Assembly (NCBI GenBank): GCA_934446565.1
Contig: CAKSEO010000015.1
Location: 1 to 52,243 of the forward strand
DNA: 52,243 nucleotides
Source: an uncultured Oscillospiraceae bacterium
GTDB taxonomy: Bacteria; Bacillota; Clostridia; Oscillospirales; Ruminococcaceae
Reading direction: 5' to 3'
In this document: positions 7,552 to 14,272 of the stretch, one piece after another
Position numbering within the stretch: the stretch's first letter is position 1
Layout of the letters: each line of letters starts with the position of its first letter
The notes under the pieces: model-generated
The model's database searches: none
Seen by the model: the letters and a program-made list of their open reading frames with translations, nothing else
What the model was told of the DNA's origin: nothing
Program-made: the position numbers and the translations under genes

Positions 7552-8140
7552 ATTCAGGATATGCCCGGACTGCGGCAGAGCGAATCCCCCGGGGAGGATA
7601 GAGTGCGAAAATTGCGAGGCGGACCTCACCGCCGTCCCGCTCACGGACGACAGCGAGCCCGGAACGGCTCCCGAGCCGGAAGTTAAGCCCGCTGCGACGA
7701 AACCGCGTCCGGTGAGGATATGCGCCTGCGGAGCGGAAAACCCCGCTGCGGCGCGGGTGTGCGCGTCCTGCGGAGAGGACATTTCGGATATAGTTCCCAC
7801 CATCGCCGGGGAAGTACTCTGTACGCTGACCTCCTGCGACGGACTTTGGGCATACGCGCTGGATAAGCCGGAGCTGATACTCGGACGTGAGCGCGGGCTC
7901 AGCGAGCACCTCGCCGCAAAGCCGTTCGTCAGCCGAGTTCACGCGAAACTCACCACGAATGGCGGCAGAGTGTACATAGAGGACCTGGGCGCGACCAACC
8001 GCACCTACGTCAACGGCGAAGCTGTATCCGTCACCCCACGGGAGCTCGCGGACGGCGATGTTGTGGGGCTCGGCGGCAGCAGTCCTGACGACGAATCGCA
8101 GAGCGGCGCGGCGTACTTCACGGTGCGTATCTGCCGATGA
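7544..8140 (+). CDS. Double zinc-ribbon plus FHA domain protein
   Basis: A phosphothreonine reader of 198 aa. Two zinc-ribbon knuckle pairs open it: C7/C10 with C21/C24, then C60/C62 with C73/C76, separated by a Pro/Glu-rich linker. The FHA domain occupies about 90-196 and has all canonical ligand residues: GR (114-115), SRVH (130-133) and TNRTYVNG (151-158). FHA domains bind phospho-Thr peptides, and here the obvious source is the kinase encoded two genes upstream. The ATG overlaps the coiled-coil gene by 8 nt and its TGA overlaps the next ATG by 4 nt. Confidence 0.92.
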   Translation: MSKFRICPDCGRANPPGRIECENCEADLTAVPLTDDSEPGTAPEPEVKPAATKPRPVRICACGAENPAAARVCASCGEDISDIVPTIAGEVLCTLTSCDGLWAYALDKPELILGRERGLSEHLAAKPFVSRVHAKLTTNGGRVYIEDLGATNRTYVNGEAVSVTPRELADGDVVGLGGSSPDDESQSGAAYFTVRICR

Positions 8141-8817
8141 TGTACGCGGCGAGGATACTCTACCCGGTAAGGACCCTCGGCCCGGGGGACAGGGTGGGGA
8201 TATGGCTCTGCGGCTGCTCCCACGGCTGCCCGGGGTGCAGCAATCCCGAGCTGTGGCGGCGGGAGGAGCGGTTCCGTATCTCCCGGGAGCGGCTGATGAA
8301 ATTAGTGCAGTCCATAGCGGACAGCAGCCCGGTGGACGGCTTTACGCTGACCGGCGGCGACCCGATGGAGCAGGCTGAGGAACTCGCGCTGCTGCTTCCG
8401 GAGCTGCGCCGGATAAGCGGCGATATCCTGGTCTACACCGGATACACGCTGGAGGAGCTCCACGCGATGGGTTCCCCGGCGGTGGAAAGCGCGCTGCGGA
8501 GCATTTCGGTGCTCATCGACGGGGAGTATGTGCAGGAGCGGAATTACGGGCTGCCGCTGCGCGGCTCGGATAACCAGCGGATAATTTACCTTGACGGCGC
8601 AGTGCGCCAGCGATACGAGGATTATCTGCGCCAGGGAAGCGCGGTGCAGAATTTCCCGGCGGCAGACGGCACTATATCGGTAGGGATACACCGCCCGGAT
8701 TACCCGGGGGAGCTTGAGCGCCGCCTTGCGGAGAAAGCGCTCGTAAGGTACGATGACCATGAGGAAACAGAGGAGAACATAAATGACCGAGCTGGACGAA
8801 CTGAAACAACGTCTTGA
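8137..8817 (+). CDS. NrdG-like radical SAM activase, orphan
   Basis: A radical SAM protein of 226 aa of the anaerobic ribonucleotide reductase activase type. The CxxxCxxC motif binding the [4Fe-4S]-SAM cluster is C27-SHG-C31-PG-C34, preceded by an extra C25; GGDP (about 74-77) is the SAM-binding GGE-like motif. NrdG normally installs a glycyl radical on NrdD, but no NrdD or other glycyl-radical enzyme is nearby. Its presence inside a kinase/FHA operon suggests a different target or a redox/SAM-sensing role (inference). The start overlaps the FHA stop in ATGA; a second ATG follows immediately. The 3' end overlaps the next gene by 35 nt. Confidence 0.85.
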   Translation: MMYAARILYPVRTLGPGDRVGIWLCGCSHGCPGCSNPELWRREERFRISRERLMKLVQSIADSSPVDGFTLTGGDPMEQAEELALLLPELRRISGDILVYTGYTLEELHAMGSPAVESALRSISVLIDGEYVQERNYGLPLRGSDNQRIIYLDGAVRQRYEDYLRQGSAVQNFPAADGTISVGIHRPDYPGELERRLAEKALVRYDDHEETEENINDRAGRTETTS

Positions 8818-9898
8818 GATAGAGGAACTGCGCGGAAGGCTGTCCGCGGCGGAAAAGCAGATAGCGCTGCTGACGGAAACGCTGTCCATGCTGAACGAGA
8901 TACAGACCTCCGACCGGCTGGGGAGCTACATCAACAGCCAGGTCAGGCTGATAAAGGCGGCGGAGTTCCTGAATTCCGTATCGGACGGCGAGCAGATAGA
9001 CCCGCAGCTTCAGCGGCAGAGCGCCGAGCAGGCGGGACTGCGCAAAGCGGAGCTTGACGCGAATATTACGGCTGCGCTCCAGCGCTCGCAGGAGCAGAGT
9101 ATCCACACTTCCGACAGCCGCATAGCCAAAGCAGTCGGTAACTGGCAGAGCGGTCAGTCGGCTACGGCGGACGAGCAGGCAGCGAAGCTGCTGACCTACC
9201 GCAGCGAGGCGGGCGGACTGACGATAACCGGAATGAATCCCCGCCGGGATTTCGACGGACAGGCGATAATTCCGGAGGTGCTGGAGATCCCCGCCGAGAT
9301 AAACGGCATCCCGGTCATGAGGATAGGCGACCGGGCGTTCCGGGGGCTGGGGATACAGAGCGTGCGCTTCCCAGAGGGATTGTACGCCATCGGAAAGGAC
9401 GCATTCAGCGGCTGCGAGCAGCTTTCGTCGGCGGTATTCCCGGATTCGCTCATGTCCATCGGCGCGGGAGCGTTCGCGAGCTGCGCGTTCAGGACGCTGC
9501 ACCTTGAAAACACCGGCGTTACGGTCATTCCGGAGAAGTGCTTCGGCTGGTGCATCGAGCTGAAAAGCCTGACCCCCCCGGAGGGACTGATATCCATTGA
9601 AAACAATGCGTTTGCGGAGTGCCGTTCGCTGCTGAAGCTGATAATCCCCGAGAACACACTGAATGTTGTGAGCCCGTTCAGCAGCTTTACCGGCGGGGAG
9701 CGCCGCTCGATAGCCGTGGTCGGAATGAACACCCAGCTAGTTGACCTCTGCGGGATAACACTGCTTTCCGGCGGGATGTTCGGCGGAAAAACGGCGGTAC
9801 AGAATCTCATCGTGTACTGCCTGCCGGACAGCAGCGCACAGAAATACTGCCTTGATAACGGCGTTCCGTGCAGACACCTGTCCGAATTCCCGGCGTGA
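8783..9898 (+). CDS. Coiled-coil plus BspA-type leucine-rich repeat protein
   Basis: A protein of 371 aa. An N-terminal coiled coil (about 1-60) and a Gln/Ala-rich segment precede LRR_5/BspA-like repeats (about 140-345), recognisable as repeated I-G-x-x-A-F-x-x-C units such as IGKDAFSGC and IGAGAFASC. BspA-type repeats are usually in surface proteins, but this one has no signal peptide or cell-wall anchor and sits in a cytosolic signalling operon, so an intracellular recognition role is more likely. The ATG at 8783 lies inside the radical SAM gene and has a GAGGAG ribosome site about 6 nt upstream. The next gene starts 14 nt after its stop. Confidence 0.85.
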   Translation: MTELDELKQRLEIEELRGRLSAAEKQIALLTETLSMLNEIQTSDRLGSYINSQVRLIKAAEFLNSVSDGEQIDPQLQRQSAEQAGLRKAELDANITAALQRSQEQSIHTSDSRIAKAVGNWQSGQSATADEQAAKLLTYRSEAGGLTITGMNPRRDFDGQAIIPEVLEIPAEINGIPVMRIGDRAFRGLGIQSVRFPEGLYAIGKDAFSGCEQLSSAVFPDSLMSIGAGAFASCAFRTLHLENTGVTVIPEKCFGWCIELKSLTPPEGLISIENNAFAECRSLLKLIIPENTLNVVSPFSSFTGGERRSIAVVGMNTQLVDLCGITLLSGGMFGGKTAVQNLIVYCLPDSSAQKYCLDNGVPCRHLSEFPA

Positions 9899-9912
9899 AA
9901 AGGAGGAACCAC

Positions 9913-11778
9913 ATGCCTGAAATCACCCCGAAATGGCACCGCGAACTTGAGATATTCAGCCGCATAAAGCCGCTCATAATGCTGGAGGGGAACATCCTGG
10001 ACAGCTACCAGTTCCCACACGAGGGGAGCGTCCCAAAGGGCAGCATACTGCGCCTTACGGATTACCTGCACTATTTTTACAAGGACATGGGCTACGGCTG
10101 CATAGCGTTCTACGACAGCAGGCGTGGATTCTGCAATTCCTGCGAGAGCGGCTATACAGAGCGGTTCGCGGAGCTTGTCAACGCGGAAGTCAGCGGCGGC
10201 TTTGTCGAGGCGGGATTCCGTTCCGGAGAGGCTGCGCGGCTTATACAGCGGGCGCTTTCCCAGAACCGCACGCCCTGCGTTGTGGTGATGAATTTCGCGT
10301 CCCGCTGCATTGCTTCTCCGGAGCGCATGCAGCAGCCTGAGGTGGACAGTTTCACGGCGCTTCTCCAGGCGACGATGGATTCCGCCGAGGTGCGCGCCGA
10401 CGGCGGGAAGCTGCGGAATCTGCTTATACTTGCGGTGAACAAATCCAACGATATCCCGGCGTGGTTCTACCTCGACAATCCCAACGAAAAGACGATAACG
10501 ATAGGTACTCCGACCCGCGGGGAGCGGCTGGAATTCGTCAGCGGCGGGAATTTCCCGGCGTTCTTCACAGCTGAGCAGTACCGCAGCGGAATGGAGTGGT
10601 ACGGCTCCCGCCCGGACGAGCTGAGAGCAGTGCAGGAGCGGTTTGCGGCGCTTACCGAGGGATTCAGCTTCACTGAGCTGAACGGTCTGCGCAAGCTCTG
10701 CAAGAACGAGGGATTCGCGATAAAGGACATGTGCGGGGTGATAGACCTGTACAAATACGGCGTGCGTGAGAATCCCTGGCGAAATCTCGACATCGAAAAG
10801 CTGCACGGAGCGGAGGAGTATTTCCGCAGCCGCGTCAAGGGTCAGGACGGCGCGGTGATACGCACGCTGGACGTAGTGAAGCGTGCAGTGACCGGGCTTT
10901 CCGGCTTGCAGGGGAGCTCCCACACCCGCCCGAAAGGCGTGCTGTTTTTCGCCGGACCGACCGGAACAGGTAAAACGGAAACTGCAAAGACGTTAGCGGC
11001 GCAGCTTTTCGGGGACGACAGCTGCTGCATACGGTTCGACATGAGCGAATACAGCCAGTCCCACAGCGACCAGAAGCTGCTGGGCGCGCCTCCGGGATAC
11101 GTCGGCTACGAAGCTGGAGGTCAGCTCACGAATGCGGTGAGGAACAAGCCGTTTTCTATCCTGCTTTTCGATGAGATAGAAAAGGCGCACCCCTCGGTCA
11201 TGGATAAATTCCTGCAAATACTTGAGGACGGCAGAATGACGGATGGGCAGGGCAACACGGTCTATTTTTCGGAATGCGTGATAATATTTACGAGCAACCT
11301 TGGAATATACACGCGCACCCCGGACGGCGGCAGAGTGCAGAACGTAACGCCGGATATGCCGTACCAGCAGGTACAGCAGCGGGTGCGCAGCGCTATCGAG
11401 GAGCATTTCAAGCTGGAGCTTGGCAGACCCGAGATACTGAACCGTATCGGCGAAAACATAGTGGTGTTCGATTTCATAAGACCGGACGCGGCGCGGGAGA
11501 TACTGCGCTCGCAGGTAGACAGGGTACTCCGGGAGCTTTCTGCGGAGCGCCGTATCAATGTAACGATATCGGAGCAGGCGTATTCCGTGCTTCTGGAGCA
11601 TGCGCTGGGTAATCTTGAAAACGGCGGCAGGGGCATAGGGAATATTGTAGGCTCGCTGCTTATCGACCCGTTGTCGAGATACCTGTTCGATAATGGGATA
11701 TTTAGTGATTCAGACCTTGAGATAACCGGGATAAATGCGGAACAGACGCTGCCGAGCCTTGAGTGTCGCAGGCGGTGA
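9913..11778 (+). CDS. HSP100/Clp-type AAA+ ATPase with degenerate first module
   Basis: A protein of 621 aa. The C-terminal half (about 300-610) is a ClpB/ClpA D2-like AAA+ module: Walker A GPTGTGKT (348-355), pore loop GYVGYE (395-400), Walker B ILLFDE (416-421), sensor 1 Asn in FTSNLG and sensor 2 Arg in NGGRGIGN. The N-terminal half (1-290) resembles an AAA-like alpha/beta domain without Walker A. There is no Clp N-domain, no middle domain and no ClpP-binding IGF/L loop, so it is probably a stand-alone unfoldase or remodeller. AGGAGG sits 6 nt before the ATG at 9913. It lies between the LRR protein and the PP2C phosphatase. Confidence 0.87.
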   Translation: MPEITPKWHRELEIFSRIKPLIMLEGNILDSYQFPHEGSVPKGSILRLTDYLHYFYKDMGYGCIAFYDSRRGFCNSCESGYTERFAELVNAEVSGGFVEAGFRSGEAARLIQRALSQNRTPCVVVMNFASRCIASPERMQQPEVDSFTALLQATMDSAEVRADGGKLRNLLILAVNKSNDIPAWFYLDNPNEKTITIGTPTRGERLEFVSGGNFPAFFTAEQYRSGMEWYGSRPDELRAVQERFAALTEGFSFTELNGLRKLCKNEGFAIKDMCGVIDLYKYGVRENPWRNLDIEKLHGAEEYFRSRVKGQDGAVIRTLDVVKRAVTGLSGLQGSSHTRPKGVLFFAGPTGTGKTETAKTLAAQLFGDDSCCIRFDMSEYSQSHSDQKLLGAPPGYVGYEAGGQLTNAVRNKPFSILLFDEIEKAHPSVMDKFLQILEDGRMTDGQGNTVYFSECVIIFTSNLGIYTRTPDGGRVQNVTPDMPYQQVQQRVRSAIEEHFKLELGRPEILNRIGENIVVFDFIRPDAAREILRSQVDRVLRELSAERRINVTISEQAYSVLLEHALGNLENGGRGIGNIVGSLLIDPLSRYLFDNGIFSDSDLEITGINAEQTLPSLECRRR

Positions 11779-11803
11779 AGTCCCGAGATGGAAAGGAGGC
11801 AGC

Positions 11804-12502
11804 ATGCGGGTAAGCGCAGTGACGTGCAGGGGAAAGGATAGCGTATCCAGCCAGGACCGTGTTCTTATCGGCAGGCGGGTGCTATGCGATGAGGAGTTCA
11901 GCGGAGAGTTCGGAGAGCCCTGTGCGGTGGGCATAGCGGACGGCGTCGGCGGGAATGCCGGCGGGGATATCGCGGCGGAGTTCGTATGCAGCAGGCTGGC
12001 TGCGGTCAGCAGTTTCACTCCGGAGTGCGCGGCGGGGATAAATGCCGAGCTTCTGGAGTATGCGGGAACTGTTCCGGGAATGGGGAGCATGGCTTCGACA
12101 TTTTCCGGGATATTTCCGGGAGGGGAGCTGCTGCATGTAGGGAATACCCGGGTCTGTGCAGTTCAGGGCGGATACCTGAAGCAGCTGACAAGGGATATGA
12201 CTACCTATAACTATCTGATGTCGCTGGGACGTACAGAGGAAGCGGAGCAATGCCGGCGCAGCGAGATCACGGCGTGCTTTGGCGGCGGCAGGGACGCGTT
12301 CTATTCTCCGGAGGTATACAGCGTAGCGCTGCGGGGGATGCTGCTGCTGACATCGGACGGTATCCACGACCACCTGACCGCGGATGAAATAGAGGGGTTG
12401 CTGCCCGGCGGTGCCGACCTGGAGATCTGCCGCAGAATAGCTGGAAAAGCGCTGGAAAACGGTTCGGAGGACGACATGAGCGTTGTCCTGATTCGTTATT
12501 GA
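11804..12502 (+). CDS. PP2C-family protein serine/threonine phosphatase
   Basis: A phosphatase of 232 aa, the expected antagonist of the kinase at the other end of the operon. Metal-binding and catalytic motifs are intact: QDR (near 19), GIADGVGGNAGGD (about 43-55), MASTFSGI, LLLTSDGIHDHL (about 182-193) and SEDDMSVV at the end. It is shorter than typical PrpC/Stp (about 245 aa) and has no membrane anchor. AGGAGG with a 4-nt gap precedes the ATG at 11804, 25 nt after the ATPase stop; an upstream in-frame start inside the ATPase gene has no ribosome site. No terminator is visible after it. Confidence 0.9.
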   Translation: MRVSAVTCRGKDSVSSQDRVLIGRRVLCDEEFSGEFGEPCAVGIADGVGGNAGGDIAAEFVCSRLAAVSSFTPECAAGINAELLEYAGTVPGMGSMASTFSGIFPGGELLHVGNTRVCAVQGGYLKQLTRDMTTYNYLMSLGRTEEAEQCRRSEITACFGGGRDAFYSPEVYSVALRGMLLLTSDGIHDHLTADEIEGLLPGGADLEICRRIAGKALENGSEDDMSVVLIRY

Positions 12503-12575
12503 AAGCCCGCCAGATGGCTAAGCTATGCGGTTCGTCACTTTTTTGAAAAAAATTTAGAATTTTTTTTAAAACCCC

Positions 12576-12604
12576 TTGACAAAATGAAATAAAGATGCTA
12601 TAAT
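12576..12604 (+). promoter_or_regulatory. Promoter of tRNA-Arg
   Basis: TTGACA (12576-12581), a 17-bp spacer and TATAAT (12599-12604): a perfect consensus about 25 nt before the tRNA. The 12503-12570 stretch before it is AT-rich without a gene or clear hairpin. Confidence 0.93.
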
Positions 12605-12628
12605 ATATGAGTGCTCAAGAGAGCGTAA

Positions 12629-12705
12629 GCGCCAGTAGCTCAGCTGGATAGAGTATCTGGCTACGAACCAGAGGGTCGGGGGTTCGAATCCCTCCTGGCG
12701 TGCCA
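12629..12705 (+). tRNA. tRNA-Arg (anticodon ACG)
   Basis: A full cloverleaf of 77 nt with encoded CCA. The acceptor stem GCGCCAG pairs with CTGGCGT (one G-U); the anticodon stem TCTGG/CCAGA holds the loop CTACGAA with anticodon ACG at 12663-12665; the T-arm contains GGTTCGAATCC. The first anticodon base A would be read as inosine after TadA deamination, decoding CGU/CGC/CGA. Confidence 0.97.
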
Positions 12706-12711
12706 ACAGAA

Positions 12712-12746
12712 AACCGCTTAACCGTTAAGGTTGGGCGGTTTTTCTT
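12712..12746 (+). terminator. Terminator of tRNA-Arg
   Basis: AACCGCTTAACC (12712-12723) pairs with GGTTGGGCGGTT (12729-12740) using two G-U pairs, followed by TTTCTT. Confidence 0.85.
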
Positions 12747-12804
12747 ATATTGTAAGAATCCCCGTTCAGCGCATTTTCCTCTATTTGAGTGCGCCATAGA
12801 GTTT

Positions 12805-12906
12805 ATCCGTGCTCAGGCACGGATCAGCTTGTCGAAAAAACGAATCTGCCCGCGAAGTGGGCTTTTGAAATCCTTTTTTTGCCTCAGCTCTGCCGAGGCA
12901 AAAAAC
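12805..12906 (+). repeat. Two-hairpin repeat with CAGCTTGTCGAAAAAA linker (copy 2)
   Basis: Hairpin ATCCGTGC-TCAG-GCACGGAT (12805-12824), then CAGCTTGTCGAAAAAA (12825-12840), hairpin GCCCGC/GTGGGC (12848-12862) and TTTT. From the linker through ...GGGCTTTTGAAATCC it matches copy 1 (18-73, minus strand) almost base for base. A further hairpin, TGCCTC/GAGGCA flanked by T and A runs, lies at 12874-12906. The following 80 nt is repetitive GC-rich sequence without a credible gene. Confidence 0.7.
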
Positions 12907-12986
12907 ACTTCTATCCGCACAAGTGTCTAGGCTACGCTGGCGACGGCTACGCCTTACGCTGTGCGCGTGGGGCAGATGTTCGGCGG

Positions 12987-13053
12987 AAAAGTCCCAACGG
13001 GACTTTTTCGACGGTCTGAAACACCGGAAGTTATATTAGGTCACTTCCGGTGT
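12987..13053 (-). repeat. Two-hairpin repeat, variant copy facing copy 2
   Basis: Read on the minus strand: hairpin ACACCGGAAGT/ACTTCCGGTGT (13021-13053), then CAGACCGTCGAAAAA, then hairpin GTCCC-GTT-GGGAC followed by TTTT (12987-13007). It has the same layout as the other copies with a changed linker. It lies just downstream of the truncated sirtuin and probably terminates that transcript. Confidence 0.65.
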
Positions 13054-13067
13054 TGATGACGACAGCC

Positions 13068-13649
13068 TCACATCTTTGCGAATAATTCCGCAATATCCGC
13101 GTCCATGCAGACGGACCTGTCCTTGATTTCCTTGGGCGCGTAGGATTCGCCGAAATTAAGGCAGGCGTAAAATGCATTCGGATTCTGGAAAGTCATTCTC
13201 CAGAACGGGAATTTGATTATCCCCGGGGTGTTCATTCCCACGCCGAGTTCGAGGAAAAGTACGCGCTGCCCGTCGTTAGCGCGCAGGAATTTTTCGTACC
13301 GCCGTGCCGCATCGTGCCAACCGCTGTCCTCGACAAATTTGTCGTCTGCGCGCAGGTTCATCGTCAGCGGCTTCCCGCAGCGCGGACATCTCGGGATAAG
13401 TTCGGTGGGGATCTTCATGTCTTTCTGGGAATCCATCATCGCAGTTACGCTGTCATGGTTGTCCCATGTTTCCTTGCAGCATGGCTTGGAACATTGGAAC
13501 AGCCCGTAATCTCCCTGCGTGTAAAACAGCCGTTTCTTGTCAAATCCCGCTTTCTGGGACTGGTGGTCTACGTTGGTGGTCGGCACGAAATAGTCCTTGT
13601 CCCTGACAAGCTCGAACAGTCGTTTGTAAGTGCCGTTGTCAACGTCCAT
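13068..13649 (-). pseudogene. N-terminally truncated SirTM-type sirtuin
   Basis: An open frame of 193 aa matching the C-terminal two thirds of macrodomain-linked sirtuins (SirTM), which ADP-ribosylate or deacylate proteins using NAD. Visible: FVPTTNVDHQ (the N-x-D motif region), FYTQGDYG (Gln in place of the classical catalytic His, as in SirTM), a zinc site C-x3/4-C ... CPRC, and LELGVGMNTPGII. The first 90-100 residues, including the NAD-binding GAGxS loop, are missing. The ATG overlaps the TAA of the macrodomain remnant by one base. An N-terminal deletion that re-made a start is the simplest reading, so activity is unlikely. Confidence 0.8.
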
Positions 13650-14125
13650 TAGCCAAATATTTCTCTGTATATGTCATGATCCTCGCTTCCGAATACATCA
13701 AAAATCACCTTTATCTTGTGGGATTTCAGAAAATCCCGTACCGTCCGGACTGCGATTCCGGCCGCTTCCAGCTTCGGGAATCCGAAAACTCCGGTTGAAA
13801 TACAGCAGAACGCAATGCTGCCAATGTCATTATGAACGGCAATATCAAGGCAGGAAGTATAACAGCTTTTCAGCAGCCTGCAATGTTTCGCAGTCAGTTT
13901 CCCCTGTACGATGGGACATACCGTGTGGATAACATAGCTGCATGGCAGCTTGTACGCCGGGTGATTTTCGCCTGTCCTGTCGGTTCTTCGTGCCTCTGTT
14001 TCTCCATTATTTCAGCGCACGGAGCAGTTTTTTCTGTTCCGCTTCCGACCGGGGGAGAGCAATATCGCTGTACTGTGCCTGTTCTGCCAGCAGCTTGTTT
14101 ATAAGGTAATTTCGCCTTTCAGATC
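13649..14125 (-). pseudogene. Macrodomain (ADP-ribosyl hydrolase) remnant, SirTM operon partner
   Basis: Three out-of-frame pieces on the minus strand add up to a macrodomain protein. An N-terminal piece contains YLINKLLAEQAQYSD and ends ...KKLLRALK before TAA (14007-14009). A middle piece starts near 14015 with CAEIMEKQRHEEPTGQAKIT. After a one-base loss near 13958 the frame changes to AYKLPCSYVIHTV ... SIAFCCISTGVFGFP, running to a TAA that shares a base with the sirtuin ATG. The part carrying the NAAN loop and glycine-rich ADP-ribose site is deleted. The family normally reverses SirTM ADP-ribosylation. Confidence 0.78.
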
Positions 14126-14272
14126 GCTATTTTTCCGAGGAGATAATGAGCCGCGTGAACCGCAGCATGACGATAAAAGTACGCGACCGCGCGACGCTGT
14201 TCAACCTGCTGGTAGGGCTTAACGGAGTAGGTCACTGCAAGACCAATGTTCCCTTGCTTTTGTGCTGTTTAG
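14126..14272. other. Short stretch without an assignable gene
   Basis: Downstream of the TIR-like gene and upstream of the macrodomain remnant. A plus-strand ATG at 14145 opens 42 codons but its GAGGAG is only 3 nt away. The minus strand has an open stretch ending HYLLGKIAI and stop that may be the tail of another decayed gene. Neither is supported well enough to call. Confidence 0.4.

Noticed and set aside
9196..10923. A long minus-strand open frame opposite the LRR and ATPase genes
   Set aside because: It is antisense to two genes with clear motifs and ribosome sites, has no family features, and reflects GC-rich codon bias. Many similar shadow frames (for example 3506-4726, 34276-35583, 37164-38156) were rejected for the same reason.
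4632..12502. Type VI secretion system
   Set aside because: Kinase, PP2C, FHA and a Clp ATPase occur in T6SS regulation, but no sheath, tube, spike or membrane-complex gene is present.
12629..12705. tRNA-Arg as an integration site of a mobile element
   Set aside because: I saw no integrase and no second copy of the tRNA 3' end in the window.
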